The notes under the pieces: model-generated
What the model was told of the DNA's origin: nothing
What the model saw: the letters and a program-made list of their open reading frames with translations, nothing else
Databases searched by the model: none
Part shown: in pieces, positions 17,388 to 25,199 of the stretch
Layout of the letters: each line of letters begins with the position of its first letter
How positions within the stretch are numbered: the stretch's first letter is position 1
Origin: Desulfobulbaceae bacterium
Lineage (GTDB): Bacteria > Desulfobacterota > Desulfobulbia > Desulfobulbales > Desulfocapsaceae
DNA length: 35,649 nucleotides
Direction: 5' to 3'
NCBI GenBank assembly: GCA_004796425.1
Contig: QZLB01000291.1
Location: 1-35,649 of the forward strand
Program-made: the position numbers and the translations under genes

Positions 17388-18554
17388 TCACAGGCACGCA
17401 GCGAATATATCGGCAAGATATCGCTCGTGACAATGTTTCATCTTCCAGATTTTAGCCTGTACCATACAATGCATGACTAATCTCGGAATGTCTTTTGAGG
17501 TAATTCCAATATCACTGATGGATCGTGGCGCCTTGAATTCTGATAACAGATTGTTGAAGTAATCAATCAGGTTCGTATTGTCTCTTACGGGTAATTGAAA
17601 TTGGTTTTCAATTAGACAGAGATTAAGGCGATCAATTCGTTCAGAAAGACGAACTGAATTGAATGTGAGCCAGCCGGTCAAAAGAGAGGCCAGTCCCTCA
17701 CCGTGGGAAATAGCGCTATCAAGTGCGGATAAGCTGTGTTCCAGCAAATGCAATTCAAATTGAACCCTCCCCAATCCACTGGTGCCCAAACCGTTCATCG
17801 CTAAACCAGATAACCAGAGCATCTCTGCACGTAAGTGATAGGATTGGGGAGTTTCACGAAGTGAAGTTCCTACTTTTAGAATCGAGTGGATTATCAGTTC
17901 AAGAAGTCGTGGCTGGAAAATGATGTTGTCGGATTGATGAGAAAGGTATGGTTCCAGACAATGAATGCACGCATCGATCATTCCATCGATGGTTTGTTTC
18001 TCTGGAAGAGACAGTGTTAATGAGGGATCTGCAATACAGATGCGAGGAAACAGTAATCGATGAGCATAACCAAGTTTGAGATTATGGAAGTCATTGGTAA
18101 TAACCATTCCACCATTAACTTCTGAACCACTACCTGCAGTGGTCGGGATAGTAATAATAGGGACGGTTTGCTGAATAGATTTCTTACCTAAAAAAAGATT
18201 CCATATATCGTAGTCATGAACCACACCAACTGAAATCGCCTTTGCAGTATCAATTACCGAGCCGCCACCAATGGCGATGATGCAATCACAGTGTTGATCG
18301 CGATATTGAGTTATTCCCTCATACACCTTTGAGAGCACAGGATTTGCCTGGATTCCTCTGAACAGATGATAGGGGATGTCTGCTTCGCTGAGGAGTGTGT
18401 TGATCTGCTCAAATACACTATTTTTAAATAAATGATTTTGGCCACAGACGATGAGTGGTTTTTTACCAAGGCCTTTCAATTCTGTGGCAAGAAGCGTAAG
18501 CTTTTTTCTTCCAAAGAGTATTTTTACTGGATTATGATAAACAAAATCAATCAT
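17388..18554 (-). CDS. Iron-containing alcohol dehydrogenase family protein
   Basis: NAD(P)-dependent oxidoreductase of the group III (Fe-ADH) family, 388 residues, presumably cytosolic. It has the N-terminal HNPVKILFGR start, the dinucleotide-binding GGGSVIDTAKAI, PTTAGSGSEVNGGMVI, and the metal-binding set: Asp and His in IDACIHCLEPYLS, His in LLEHSLSAL and His in AISHGEGLASLLTGW. The pattern is closest to butanol/aldehyde reductases (YqhD/Bdh-like); the true substrate cannot be told. I chose the ATG at 18554, which overlaps the rsmA stop (ATGATTGA), over an upstream in-frame start inside rsmA. The overlap implies translational coupling. Confidence 0.9.
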   Translation of the reverse strand: MIDFVYHNPVKILFGRKKLTLLATELKGLGKKPLIVCGQNHLFKNSVFEQINTLLSEADIPYHLFRGIQANPVLSKVYEGITQYRDQHCDCIIAIGGGSVIDTAKAISVGVVHDYDIWNLFLGKKSIQQTVPIITIPTTAGSGSEVNGGMVITNDFHNLKLGYAHRLLFPRICIADPSLTLSLPEKQTIDGMIDACIHCLEPYLSHQSDNIIFQPRLLELIIHSILKVGTSLRETPQSYHLRAEMLWLSGLAMNGLGTSGLGRVQFELHLLEHSLSALDSAISHGEGLASLLTGWLTFNSVRLSERIDRLNLCLIENQFQLPVRDNTNLIDYFNNLLSEFKAPRSISDIGITSKDIPRLVMHCMVQAKIWKMKHCHERYLADIFAACL

Positions 18555-19407
18555 CACGAAATTGAGATCGTAGCGCCTGGCTGAGCTCGATAAACTGAGC
18601 AATGGTTAATGATTCGGCCCGTATCGTTGGTTTAAGCTTAACCTTGTTAAGCTCGTTTTCCAGCCTTATACGGACTGCTCTTTTTTCCTGATCGACCGCG
18701 AACAATTGAGCTGAGAGCAGGTTGTTCAGTAATGTTTTTCGCCGATTAGCAAACCCGTGTCTCACCACTTTTTTAAAATAATCAAACGGAACCGGAAAAG
18801 AGGCGTGAAGAAACTGAATATCAATCACCTGTGAGTCAACCTTTGGTCGAGGATGAAATTCAGCAGGTTTAATCTTTAAGAGGGGCGTTACCTGAGCCTT
18901 TGCATTGAGAAGTACGGTAGGAATACCGTATTCTTTGCTGCCCGGAGTGGCAGTCAACCGATCAGCCACTTCTTTTTGCAACATGACGGTTACCCGCGAT
19001 ACCAGGTGGTGGTTATCCAGCACTTTAAAAATAAACGGGTTTGAGATCGAATAGGGAAGATTGGCAATTATCTTTAATTCACCACCGGTTTGTTCGAAGT
19101 ACTTTTTAAAATCAAGTTTCAATATGTCTTCGTGAACCAGTTTCACGTTTGAGGGGAGCGTTTTTTCATTCTGATGGTATCGAATTATTCCACGATCAAT
19201 TTCGATTCCGATTACCTGGTTGACCTGCTCGGCAATAATGCTGGTGAGCGCGCCCATCCCAACACCCACTTCCATAACCGTATCCTGAGCTGAAAACTGC
19301 CCTAAACTTACGATCCTTCTCGCAGTTCCAGGGTTGACCAGAAAATTCTGTCCGAACTTTTTGGAAGGAGCCAACCCATGTTTATTCAGTTGATCTTTTA
19401 ATGACAT
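18547..19407 (-). CDS. rsmA: 16S rRNA (adenine1518/1519-N6)-dimethyltransferase
   Basis: Dimethylates two adjacent adenines in the helix 45 loop of 16S rRNA late in small-subunit assembly (also named ksgA). The 286-residue protein has the family opening KKFGQNFLVNPGTARRIV, the SAM-binding EVGVGMGALT, the acidic GIEID, and the catalytic NLPYSISNP motif, followed by FHPRPKVDSQV and GFANRRKTLLNNL. It is linked by an 8-base overlap to the downstream dehydrogenase gene and lies 28 nt after the DUF2062 gene, in a tsaD-led cluster on the minus strand. Confidence 0.97.
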   Translation of the reverse strand: MSLKDQLNKHGLAPSKKFGQNFLVNPGTARRIVSLGQFSAQDTVMEVGVGMGALTSIIAEQVNQVIGIEIDRGIIRYHQNEKTLPSNVKLVHEDILKLDFKKYFEQTGGELKIIANLPYSISNPFIFKVLDNHHLVSRVTVMLQKEVADRLTATPGSKEYGIPTVLLNAKAQVTPLLKIKPAEFHPRPKVDSQVIDIQFLHASFPVPFDYFKKVVRHGFANRRKTLLNNLLSAQLFAVDQEKRAVRIRLENELNKVKLKPTIRAESLTIAQFIELSQALRSQFRDD

Positions 19408-19435
19408 AAATGAAATCGAAAAAGCAGATGTTTAA

Positions 19436-19936
19436 TTAATGGAGAATATGCTTTTCTGCTCGTTTTCTGTTAATTTTTACAAACAGAGCATAAAAGATAT
19501 AATAACTTGCAATAGTAAAGGGAGTGGCGAGTAATGCTCCACCAATCAGCATTACAAATATCGCATCGATTCCAAGACTGAATATCGCAGACATGCTTTC
19601 AGAAAAAGAACCACTGGAAAGCAGGGTATCCATGACGTTTTCTATTCTTGTCCAACTCAAATCCCATGGAGTTACCCAATTTCCTATCTTAAAGGATAAA
19701 TAATATTGAGGTAGGTAGGTAAGTGGATTACAGACCAACCAGCTGGTTATTAATCCGGCAATGAAAGAAGAACGAGTCATCAGGGCAGCAAAAAAAATCA
19801 TGATGGTGTGAAAAGGGATCGTCGGGGTTATGCCGATGAAAACACCAACAGCGGATCCGAGTGCGAGGCTGTGTGGAGACCCTCTGAGCCGGACAAGTTT
19901 AATGTAGTAGAACTTTACGGTTCGCCTGATATTCAT
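19436..19936 (-). CDS. DUF2062 membrane protein
   Basis: Inner-membrane protein of about 166 residues in the DUF2062 family. The family hallmark GSPHSLALGSAVGVFIGITPTIPFH is present near the N-terminus (quoted region spans about residues 20-44 and includes the GVFIG and TP motifs), followed by further hydrophobic segments and CNPLTYLP, also typical. No biochemical role is known for the family. The start is uncertain: the ATG at 19936 lies 4 nt after the tsaD stop codon, while an ATG at 19972 would overlap tsaD by about 30 bases; neither has a good ribosome site. I prefer 19936. Confidence 0.8.
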   Translation of the reverse strand: MNIRRTVKFYYIKLVRLRGSPHSLALGSAVGVFIGITPTIPFHTIMIFFAALMTRSSFIAGLITSWLVCNPLTYLPQYYLSFKIGNWVTPWDLSWTRIENVMDTLLSSGSFSESMSAIFSLGIDAIFVMLIGGALLATPFTIASYYIFYALFVKINRKRAEKHILH

Positions 19937-19940
19937 ATAC

Positions 19941-20945
19941 TTAATTACCAAGCCTGGATCGAGGGAAGACATCTTCAGAAACAGCGGAGTGCAGACCTGC
20001 TTCAAATTTCTTGAGACCAGCCAGAGCAATCATTGCTCCATTGTCAGTACAATTCTTTTTAGCTGGTACGAAGGTTTTATATGTATCTGATTTCGCAGCC
20101 GTTATCATTGCCTCTCGCAAACAATCATTTGCTGCAACCCCACCCCCAAGGACAATGTTCTCTGTCTTGTACTTCTCAGCTGCTCGTATTGCTTTGGTGA
20201 CAAGTACCTCAACGACTGCCTCCTGGAATTCTTTACATATTGCTTTGAGTTCAGTTTCTTGATCTGATAATTTGACCTGGTCGACATAATTAGAAACCGC
20301 GGTCTTCAGTCCGCTGAAACTAAAATCCAAAGAGTCCTCTTCGAGCCAGGCTCGCGGAAATTTGCATCCTAAATCAGCTGCGTCTTGGGCAAGTTTAGAG
20401 ATTATCGGACCTCCAGGGTAACCGAGTTTTAGAATTCGTGCGGTCTTATCAAAGGCTTCTCCTGCTGCATCATCTCTGGTTCTGCCAACTAGTTGATAGT
20501 CCAGAAAACCGTTCACTAAAAAAAGAGAGGTTGTACCACCAGAAACAATTAGTGCAACATAGGGAAAACGAGGCACTGAAGGTTCAAGAAAAGCTGAAAG
20601 GATGTGACCAGACATATGATCTACCCCTACGAATGGTTTTGTTGCCCGATAGGCCAGAGATTTTGCAAATGAAAAACCAACCAGGAGTGAACCGATTAAT
20701 CCGGGGCCTTGAGTGGCAGCAATCAAATCAACTTGATCAAGGGTAACACCAGCTGTCGAAAGTGCCTGGGTTACCACCGTGGAAATTTTCGCGACATGAT
20801 CACGGGATGCAAGTTCCGGAACGATCCCGCCAAATCGCTGGTGAATGTCATGCTGACTGGAAACGATGGAAGAGAGGATCAGGTCATCTTTGATGATTGC
20901 AGCTGCAGTGTCATCACATGAACTCTCAATACCCAGCACAATCAT
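19941..20945 (-). CDS. tsaD: tRNA N6-adenosine threonylcarbamoyltransferase
   Basis: Transfers the threonylcarbamoyl group to adenosine 37 of ANN-decoding tRNAs, with TsaB and TsaE (not in this window). The 334-residue sequence carries GIESSCDDTAAAI, GGIVPELASRDH, the metal-binding HMSGH (His110 and His114), FSFSGLKTAV, the nucleotide-binding GGGVAAND and the late CTDNGAMIALAG with the third metal ligand. It is the first gene of a minus-strand cluster with DUF2062, rsmA and the Fe-dehydrogenase. An 80-base gap separates it from pheA. Confidence 0.97.
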   Translation of the reverse strand: MIVLGIESSCDDTAAAIIKDDLILSSIVSSQHDIHQRFGGIVPELASRDHVAKISTVVTQALSTAGVTLDQVDLIAATQGPGLIGSLLVGFSFAKSLAYRATKPFVGVDHMSGHILSAFLEPSVPRFPYVALIVSGGTTSLFLVNGFLDYQLVGRTRDDAAGEAFDKTARILKLGYPGGPIISKLAQDAADLGCKFPRAWLEEDSLDFSFSGLKTAVSNYVDQVKLSDQETELKAICKEFQEAVVEVLVTKAIRAAEKYKTENIVLGGGVAANDCLREAMITAAKSDTYKTFVPAKKNCTDNGAMIALAGLKKFEAGLHSAVSEDVFPRSRLGN

Positions 20946-21025
20946 ATAAATACCATCCTAAACGATTCTTACGGTCCGAAAAAAAATAGTCAGAAGATAG
21001 TAGCGGTTTGACAAAGATTTCTCGC

Positions 21026-22123
21026 CTATCTCTCTCCATTGGAATCGGGACTGTAGGGGTAAGAACCGAGCCATTCAAAATAGGAGCACAGTTCACGAAT
21101 CCTATCGCAACCGGTCTTGATATGCGATTCCTCTATGTGTCCGAGCATGTCTAAAAAGAACATGTACTTCCAATGTTTACCCTTGATTGGTCTTGATTCG
21201 ATCTTGGCAAGATTGATTGATTCTTCCGACAAAACGGTCAATATCTCGTTTAATGCACCCGGGCGATCCATAGTACCAATCAAGAGTGATGTCTTGTCTT
21301 CACCACTGAATTCGGGTGACTTCTGGCCAAGGACAAGGAATCGTGTAGTGTTTCCTCGATAATCCTCAATTCCTTTCACAACGACCTGGAGTTCATAAGT
21401 CTTTATTGCCAGAGAGGATGCGATGGCGCCGATATTAGGGTTATTTGCAGCCATCTGGGCAGCAGCTCCGGTCGAAAAAACGGGGAGTGTTGGTACCGAA
21501 GGCATGTTTTTTCTGAGCCAGTCCCGGCATTGCGCAAGCGGTTGGGCGTGGGAAGCTACCGTCTGGATGTCTTCTATGTTACCTGACCTGCATACAAGAT
21601 TATGGCTGATGCCTAATCTAACCTCACCACAGATCTGAACTTTATATTTCATAAAAGAATCAAGGGTAGAGAAGACAGCCCCCTCAATGGAATTTTCTAC
21701 TGGAACGATACCATAAGAAGTCCTACCCTTTTCTACCTCTGCAAACACATCATCTATTGACTCGAGAGCCTTGTACTCTGCAGAGTGACCGAAATAACTG
21801 ACACCAGCTAAATGGGTGAACGTCGCTTCCGGTCCGAGATAGGATACGATCTGTTTCTTCTGGGAAAGTCGACAGGTCGTAATAATTTCATGGAAAATTG
21901 AGCGAAGGGCGTTCTCAGGAAATATACCTTGGTTCAACTCCTGTAATCGCTCAAAAATTTGTCGCTCACGTAACGGATCCCATTTTGCGCGCTTGCTCTC
22001 GTCCTTGAGCTTGCCTATATCTTTAGCGCAGGTGATTCGTTTCTTGAGTAGCTCAAGAATACTGTTGTCAATTGTATCGATTTGGTCTCTTATATCAGGT
22101 ATTGTCGTCTTTTCGGTGGTCAT
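21026..22123 (-). CDS. pheA: Bifunctional chorismate mutase / prephenate dehydratase
   Basis: Converts chorismate to prephenate and then to phenylpyruvate for phenylalanine synthesis. In the 365-residue protein, residues about 8-90 are an AroQ chorismate mutase (IRDQIDTIDNSILELLKKR, DPLRERQIFERL), about 92-265 the prephenate dehydratase (SYLGPEATFTHLA, PVENSIEGAV, SHAQPLAQC, and the catalytic NTTRFLVLG), and about 278-355 an ACT domain with PGALNEIL and ESRP, the motifs that bind phenylalanine for feedback inhibition. I chose the ATG at 22123; the frame stays open 27 codons further upstream, but that extension has no family similarity. Confidence 0.96.
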   Translation of the reverse strand: MTTEKTTIPDIRDQIDTIDNSILELLKKRITCAKDIGKLKDESKRAKWDPLRERQIFERLQELNQGIFPENALRSIFHEIITTCRLSQKKQIVSYLGPEATFTHLAGVSYFGHSAEYKALESIDDVFAEVEKGRTSYGIVPVENSIEGAVFSTLDSFMKYKVQICGEVRLGISHNLVCRSGNIEDIQTVASHAQPLAQCRDWLRKNMPSVPTLPVFSTGAAAQMAANNPNIGAIASSLAIKTYELQVVVKGIEDYRGNTTRFLVLGQKSPEFSGEDKTSLLIGTMDRPGALNEILTVLSEESINLAKIESRPIKGKHWKYMFFLDMLGHIEESHIKTGCDRIRELCSYFEWLGSYPYSPDSNGER

Positions 22124-22293
22124 TTTTAAATTCTCTTTATTGATGAGACGTATCAGAAAGCAGTGCAGCTTTATATTACTAGGAGAAAGAGATATGTCTG
22201 TCAAGTCGTAAAAATGGGTAAGAGCTGAGGCATAAAAAGCCTCGAAAACTCTGTAAATAACAGGAAATATTACACATATTGTATAGTGAAACC

Positions 22294-23469
22294 ATGGACC
22301 AGATAAATAACATCCGTACTTATGATGAAATAAACCAAAAGATCAAAGCTGGCAATGCAGTTATCGTGACTGCTGAAGAGATGGTTTCAATCGTCAGGGA
22401 CAAAGGTGTTGAAAAAGCTGCCAAGCACGTAGACGTGGTTACCACGGGCACCTTTGCCCCGATGTGTTCATCTGGTGCGTTTCTCAATATTGGCCAGATG
22501 ATACCAACCATTAAAACCTCTAAGGTATGGTTTAATAAAGTACCTGCGTATGGCGGACTGGCTGCGGTAGATGCATACCTGGGAGCTACAGAACCATCTG
22601 AGGATGATCCCCTTAACAAGGTTTATCCTGGTGAATTCAAATACGGGGGTGGGCATGTAATCGAGGATCTTTTGCGAGGCAAGCCAATACTTCTTGAAGC
22701 CAAAGCTTATGGCACTGATTGCTATGCCGCTCGAAAACTTAAGAAGGAAATCACTCTTGAAGATCTTCCCTATGCTTTGTTATGCAATCCACGGAATGGA
22801 TATCAGAACTATAATTGTGCCGTGAACCGAACTGAACGAACAGTCTACACCTATATGGGAATGCTCAAGGCGGGGTTAAGAAATGCCACCTATTGCAGTG
22901 CCGGTGAGTTAAGCCCTTTATTTAATGATCCGTTCTATAAAACAATTGGGATTGGAACCCGAATTTTCCTCGGAGGTGCGCAAGGATACGTAACCTGGCA
23001 CGGGACCCAGCATAGGCCAAATGTGCAGCGGTCTGATAGGGGAGTTCCGCTTACTCCTTCTGGAACCTTAATGGTACAGGGGGACCTCAAAGAGATGAGT
23101 CATGATTGGGTAAAAGGCGTTTCTATCTTAGGTTATGGAAATTCACTCGCGGTAGGTCTTGGCATACCTATACCAATCTTATCATTGGAAATTGCCGAAT
23201 CGACAGGTATTGGAGATGAGGAGCTCTTTACCCAGGTAGTCGATTATGGCCATGATTATACCAATGGTGTATCAGACCCACTTGCCCAGGTGAGTTATGC
23301 TGAGCTAAAAAGCGGTAGCATTGAAATTGAAGGAAAACAGATTAAAACTGCACCATTATCAAGTGTGGTAAAAGCTCGTCAAATAGCAGAAATACTGAAG
23401 AAAGATATAGAAAACGGCACTTTTCAGTTGAGTGAGCCTGTCAAATTGATACCGGGCCCAAATCAGTAA
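22294..23469 (+). CDS. COG1900/DUF39 homocysteine biosynthesis protein
   Basis: Member of the family shown in methanogens and sulfate reducers to make homocysteine from aspartate semialdehyde and a sulfur donor, without acyl-homoserine intermediates. The 391-residue sequence has TTGTFAPMCSSGAFLNIGQ, GATEPSEDDPLNKVYPGEF, YGGGHVIEDLLRGK, AKAYGTDCYAARK and GGAQGYVTWHGTQHRP. Cys58 and Cys143 are candidates for the two conserved cysteines reported to matter in archaeal members. There is no CBS or ferredoxin domain, and no NIL/ferredoxin partner gene in the window. The ATG at 22294 is preferred over an in-frame TTG at 22279. It ends one base before the LarE-like gene, implying shared function or coupling. 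Confidence 0.9.
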   Translation: MDQINNIRTYDEINQKIKAGNAVIVTAEEMVSIVRDKGVEKAAKHVDVVTTGTFAPMCSSGAFLNIGQMIPTIKTSKVWFNKVPAYGGLAAVDAYLGATEPSEDDPLNKVYPGEFKYGGGHVIEDLLRGKPILLEAKAYGTDCYAARKLKKEITLEDLPYALLCNPRNGYQNYNCAVNRTERTVYTYMGMLKAGLRNATYCSAGELSPLFNDPFYKTIGIGTRIFLGGAQGYVTWHGTQHRPNVQRSDRGVPLTPSGTLMVQGDLKEMSHDWVKGVSILGYGNSLAVGLGIPIPILSLEIAESTGIGDEELFTQVVDYGHDYTNGVSDPLAQVSYAELKSGSIEIEGKQIKTAPLSSVVKARQIAEILKKDIENGTFQLSEPVKLIPGPNQ

Positions 23470-23470
23470 G

Positions 23471-24265
23471 ATGACAGCAGTGAAAGACATTGAGCAAAAG
23501 CTGACGCGAGAAATTGAACAGTATGATCGTTTAGCTATCGCGTTTTCAGGTGGGGTTGACTCAACATTGCTCCTTTACGTGGCCTGTAAAACGCTCGGCT
23601 ACCAAAATGTAGTCGCAGTTTTTGCTGACTCTGTTTTTCAGTCAGCAAAAAGCAGGGCAGGGGTCAATACAACCATTCTTGAACAGTTCAATGAACAATT
23701 GAAGCTTATCAGGATATCTATCGATCCGTTTAAAAGTGATGAAATCATCAATAACGATAAAAATCGCTGTTACTTCTGTAAAAAATTGATTTACCAGACA
23801 ATACTGGCAAAACTTAAGGAACTGAATTTTACGGTTCTGGCTGACGGAACGAATTGTTCCGACCTGGAGCTCAACCGCCCCGGCATTAAGGCGATAGAAG
23901 AGCTGCAAATTAAAACTCCGTATGTTAATGGAGGTCTTTCTAAGCGAGATATTAGGGTGCTTGCGAGACATTACAATCTCCCACAGGCTACATTACCATC
24001 GAACTCATGTCTGGCTGCCAGAACGGAAACAGGAAGACCACTGGAGTTGAAGATGTTGGAAGAAATTGAAGATTCGGAATTATACCTTGCGAGTTTAGGG
24101 TTTGTAATATTTCGAGTGAAACCCCGCGGTACAAAGATCTTTATTGAGCTTGGTGAAAATGATTTTACCAGATTAAACAACCCCCGGATTCGAGAGAAAA
24201 TTATCTCCTATTTTCAATCACATAATAAAGATTCCATTTTCCTTGATTTAAGTCCAAGAAGTTAA
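23471..24265 (+). CDS. LarE-like ATP-dependent sulfur transferase (PP-loop family)
   Basis: A 264-residue member of the adenine-nucleotide alpha hydrolase superfamily. The PP-loop SGGVDS lies at 26-31 and the LarE-type strings RCYFCKKLIY, ADGTN and LPSNSCLAARTETG follow. LarE normally sulfurates the pyridinium dithioacid mononucleotide that becomes the nickel-pincer cofactor; Cys180 sits at the position of the sacrificial cysteine (Cys176 in Lactobacillus plantarum). Cys100 and Cys103 form a CxxC, so a three-cysteine Fe-S variant is possible. No larA, larB or larC is in the window. The start is one base after the COG1900 stop codon, so a role as sulfur donor for homocysteine synthesis is an alternative to cofactor synthesis. 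Confidence 0.85.
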   Translation: MTAVKDIEQKLTREIEQYDRLAIAFSGGVDSTLLLYVACKTLGYQNVVAVFADSVFQSAKSRAGVNTTILEQFNEQLKLIRISIDPFKSDEIINNDKNRCYFCKKLIYQTILAKLKELNFTVLADGTNCSDLELNRPGIKAIEELQIKTPYVNGGLSKRDIRVLARHYNLPQATLPSNSCLAARTETGRPLELKMLEEIEDSELYLASLGFVIFRVKPRGTKIFIELGENDFTRLNNPRIREKIISYFQSHNKDSIFLDLSPRS

Positions 24266-24433
24266 AAGGTACAAAAAATCCTGATATTGTTAGTTTTAAG
24301 CGATTTAACTCTTGATTCTGGTTCGTGATTAAATTATGCTGTTCAGGCTTGCGCATGTAAAAGCCCGAATATAAAGGATTGTAGGCTGAATGTATGTGTA
24401 GGAGAGAAAAGAAAGTGCAGGTTTTTTTTTGCT

Positions 24434-24462
24434 TTGACAATTGTTTCTAGTTTGAGTAAAGC
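24434..24462 (+). promoter_or_regulatory. Weak candidate promoter for the HU gene
   Basis: TTGACA at 24434-24439 is a perfect -35 box; 17 bases on lies TAAAGC, a poor -10 match. It is about 75 bases upstream of the HU start, within a 270-base interval that otherwise holds nothing recognisable. Confidence 0.35.
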
Positions 24463-24527
24463 ATCAATTCTAGGAGAAAGGGAACAGGGTCTAATAACCT
24501 GTTACAGAGAAAAGAAATGAATGAGCA

Positions 24528-24533
24528 GGGAGG
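24528..24533 (+). promoter_or_regulatory. Ribosome binding site deciding the HU start
   Basis: GGGAGG five bases before the ATG at 24539. It argues against the in-frame ATG six codons upstream at 24521, which would put this site inside the coding region. Confidence 0.85.
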
Positions 24534-24538
24534 AATTC

Positions 24539-24811
24539 ATGAACAAGAAGGAACTGATTGAAAGCATCGCAGGAGCAGCAGACATTAGTAAAGCAGCAGC
24601 AGAAAAAGCACTCAATGGCACGCTTGCGGCAATCGCAGATGCACTTAAGAAAGGTGACAAAGTAACCCTCGTTGGTTTTGGAACCTTCTCAGTATCAAAG
24701 CGTGAAGCACGCACCGGTCGTAATCCTCAGACTGGAAAATCAATCAAAATTCCAGCCAAAAACGTTGCAAAGTTCAAAGCTGGTAGCAAACTTTCTGACG
24801 CTATCAACTAG
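24539..24811 (+). CDS. HU-family DNA-binding protein
   Basis: Histone-like nucleoid protein of 90 residues, the standard length. It shows [20 protein letters not shown], the [22 protein letters not shown] arm region with the DNA-intercalating proline (residues about 47-68), and the closing [18 protein letters not shown]. Start at 24539 gives the exact HU N-terminus. It is followed after 60 bases by tRNA-Pro with no terminator between them, so both may lie on one transcript. Confidence 0.96.
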   Translation: MNKKELIESIAGAADISKAAAEKALNGTLAAIADALKKGDKVTLVGFGTFSVSKREARTGRNPQTGKSIKIPAKNVAKFKAGSKLSDAIN

Positions 24812-24871
24812 ACTTTGAACATGAACCTCCCGGCAGGATAGAAACGTTCGAAGAGGTAATAAGCTAAAAGT

Positions 24872-24948
24872 CGGGACGTGGCTCAGTCTGGTAGAGCACA
24901 GCGTTCGGGACGCTGGGGTCGGAGGTTCAAATCCTCTCGTCCCGACCA
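24872..24948 (+). tRNA. tRNA-Pro (anticodon CGG)
   Basis: A 77-nt cloverleaf: acceptor arms CGGGACG (24872-24878) and CGTCCCG (24938-24944), D-arm starting GCTC...GAGC, anticodon stem CAGCG/CGCTG with loop TTCGGGA (anticodon CGG at 24906-24908, reads CCG), T-arm GGAGGTTCAAATCCTCT, discriminator A and an encoded CCA end. Confidence 0.96.
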
Positions 24949-24995
24949 CGACTTAAAGCTAAGCTGAAAAGAACGGACATGCTGGTTAGGAACAG

Positions 24996-25030
24996 AGCCG
25001 TTGCCTGGAAAGGCAGCGGCTTTTTTTTTT
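24996..25030 (+). terminator. Strong intrinsic terminator after tRNA-Pro
   Basis: Ten-base-pair GC-rich stem (AGCCGTTGCC with GGCAGCGGCT, one G-U pair), a 6-base loop and a run of ten T. It closes the HU-tRNA unit; no earlier terminator is seen. Confidence 0.9.
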
Positions 25031-25199
25031 ACTGAAAAGTAATTGCAACGAGACAATTTTCTTAAGCAGGTTGCTTTATGGTATTGATTCGATAGTAATC
25101 ACAATATTGAAGCAGGACGAGAGAATCGCTTAGGTAATATTTGATTATGAACCTCTGATTTACTTCTCTAGATGATTAAAAAGAAATGAAGGTTTTACA

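Noticed and set aside
17293-17433. N-terminal extension of the SH3-domain protein
   Set aside because: It would overlap the dehydrogenase gene and bury the signal peptide; the AAGGAG site before 17292 gives a better start.
22227-22243. Five-base-pair hairpin (GAGGC/GCCTC) between pheA and the COG1900 gene, considered as riboswitch or terminator
   Set aside because: The stem is short, has no T-run in either direction and no wider conserved fold such as a SAM or phenylalanine-type leader could be traced.
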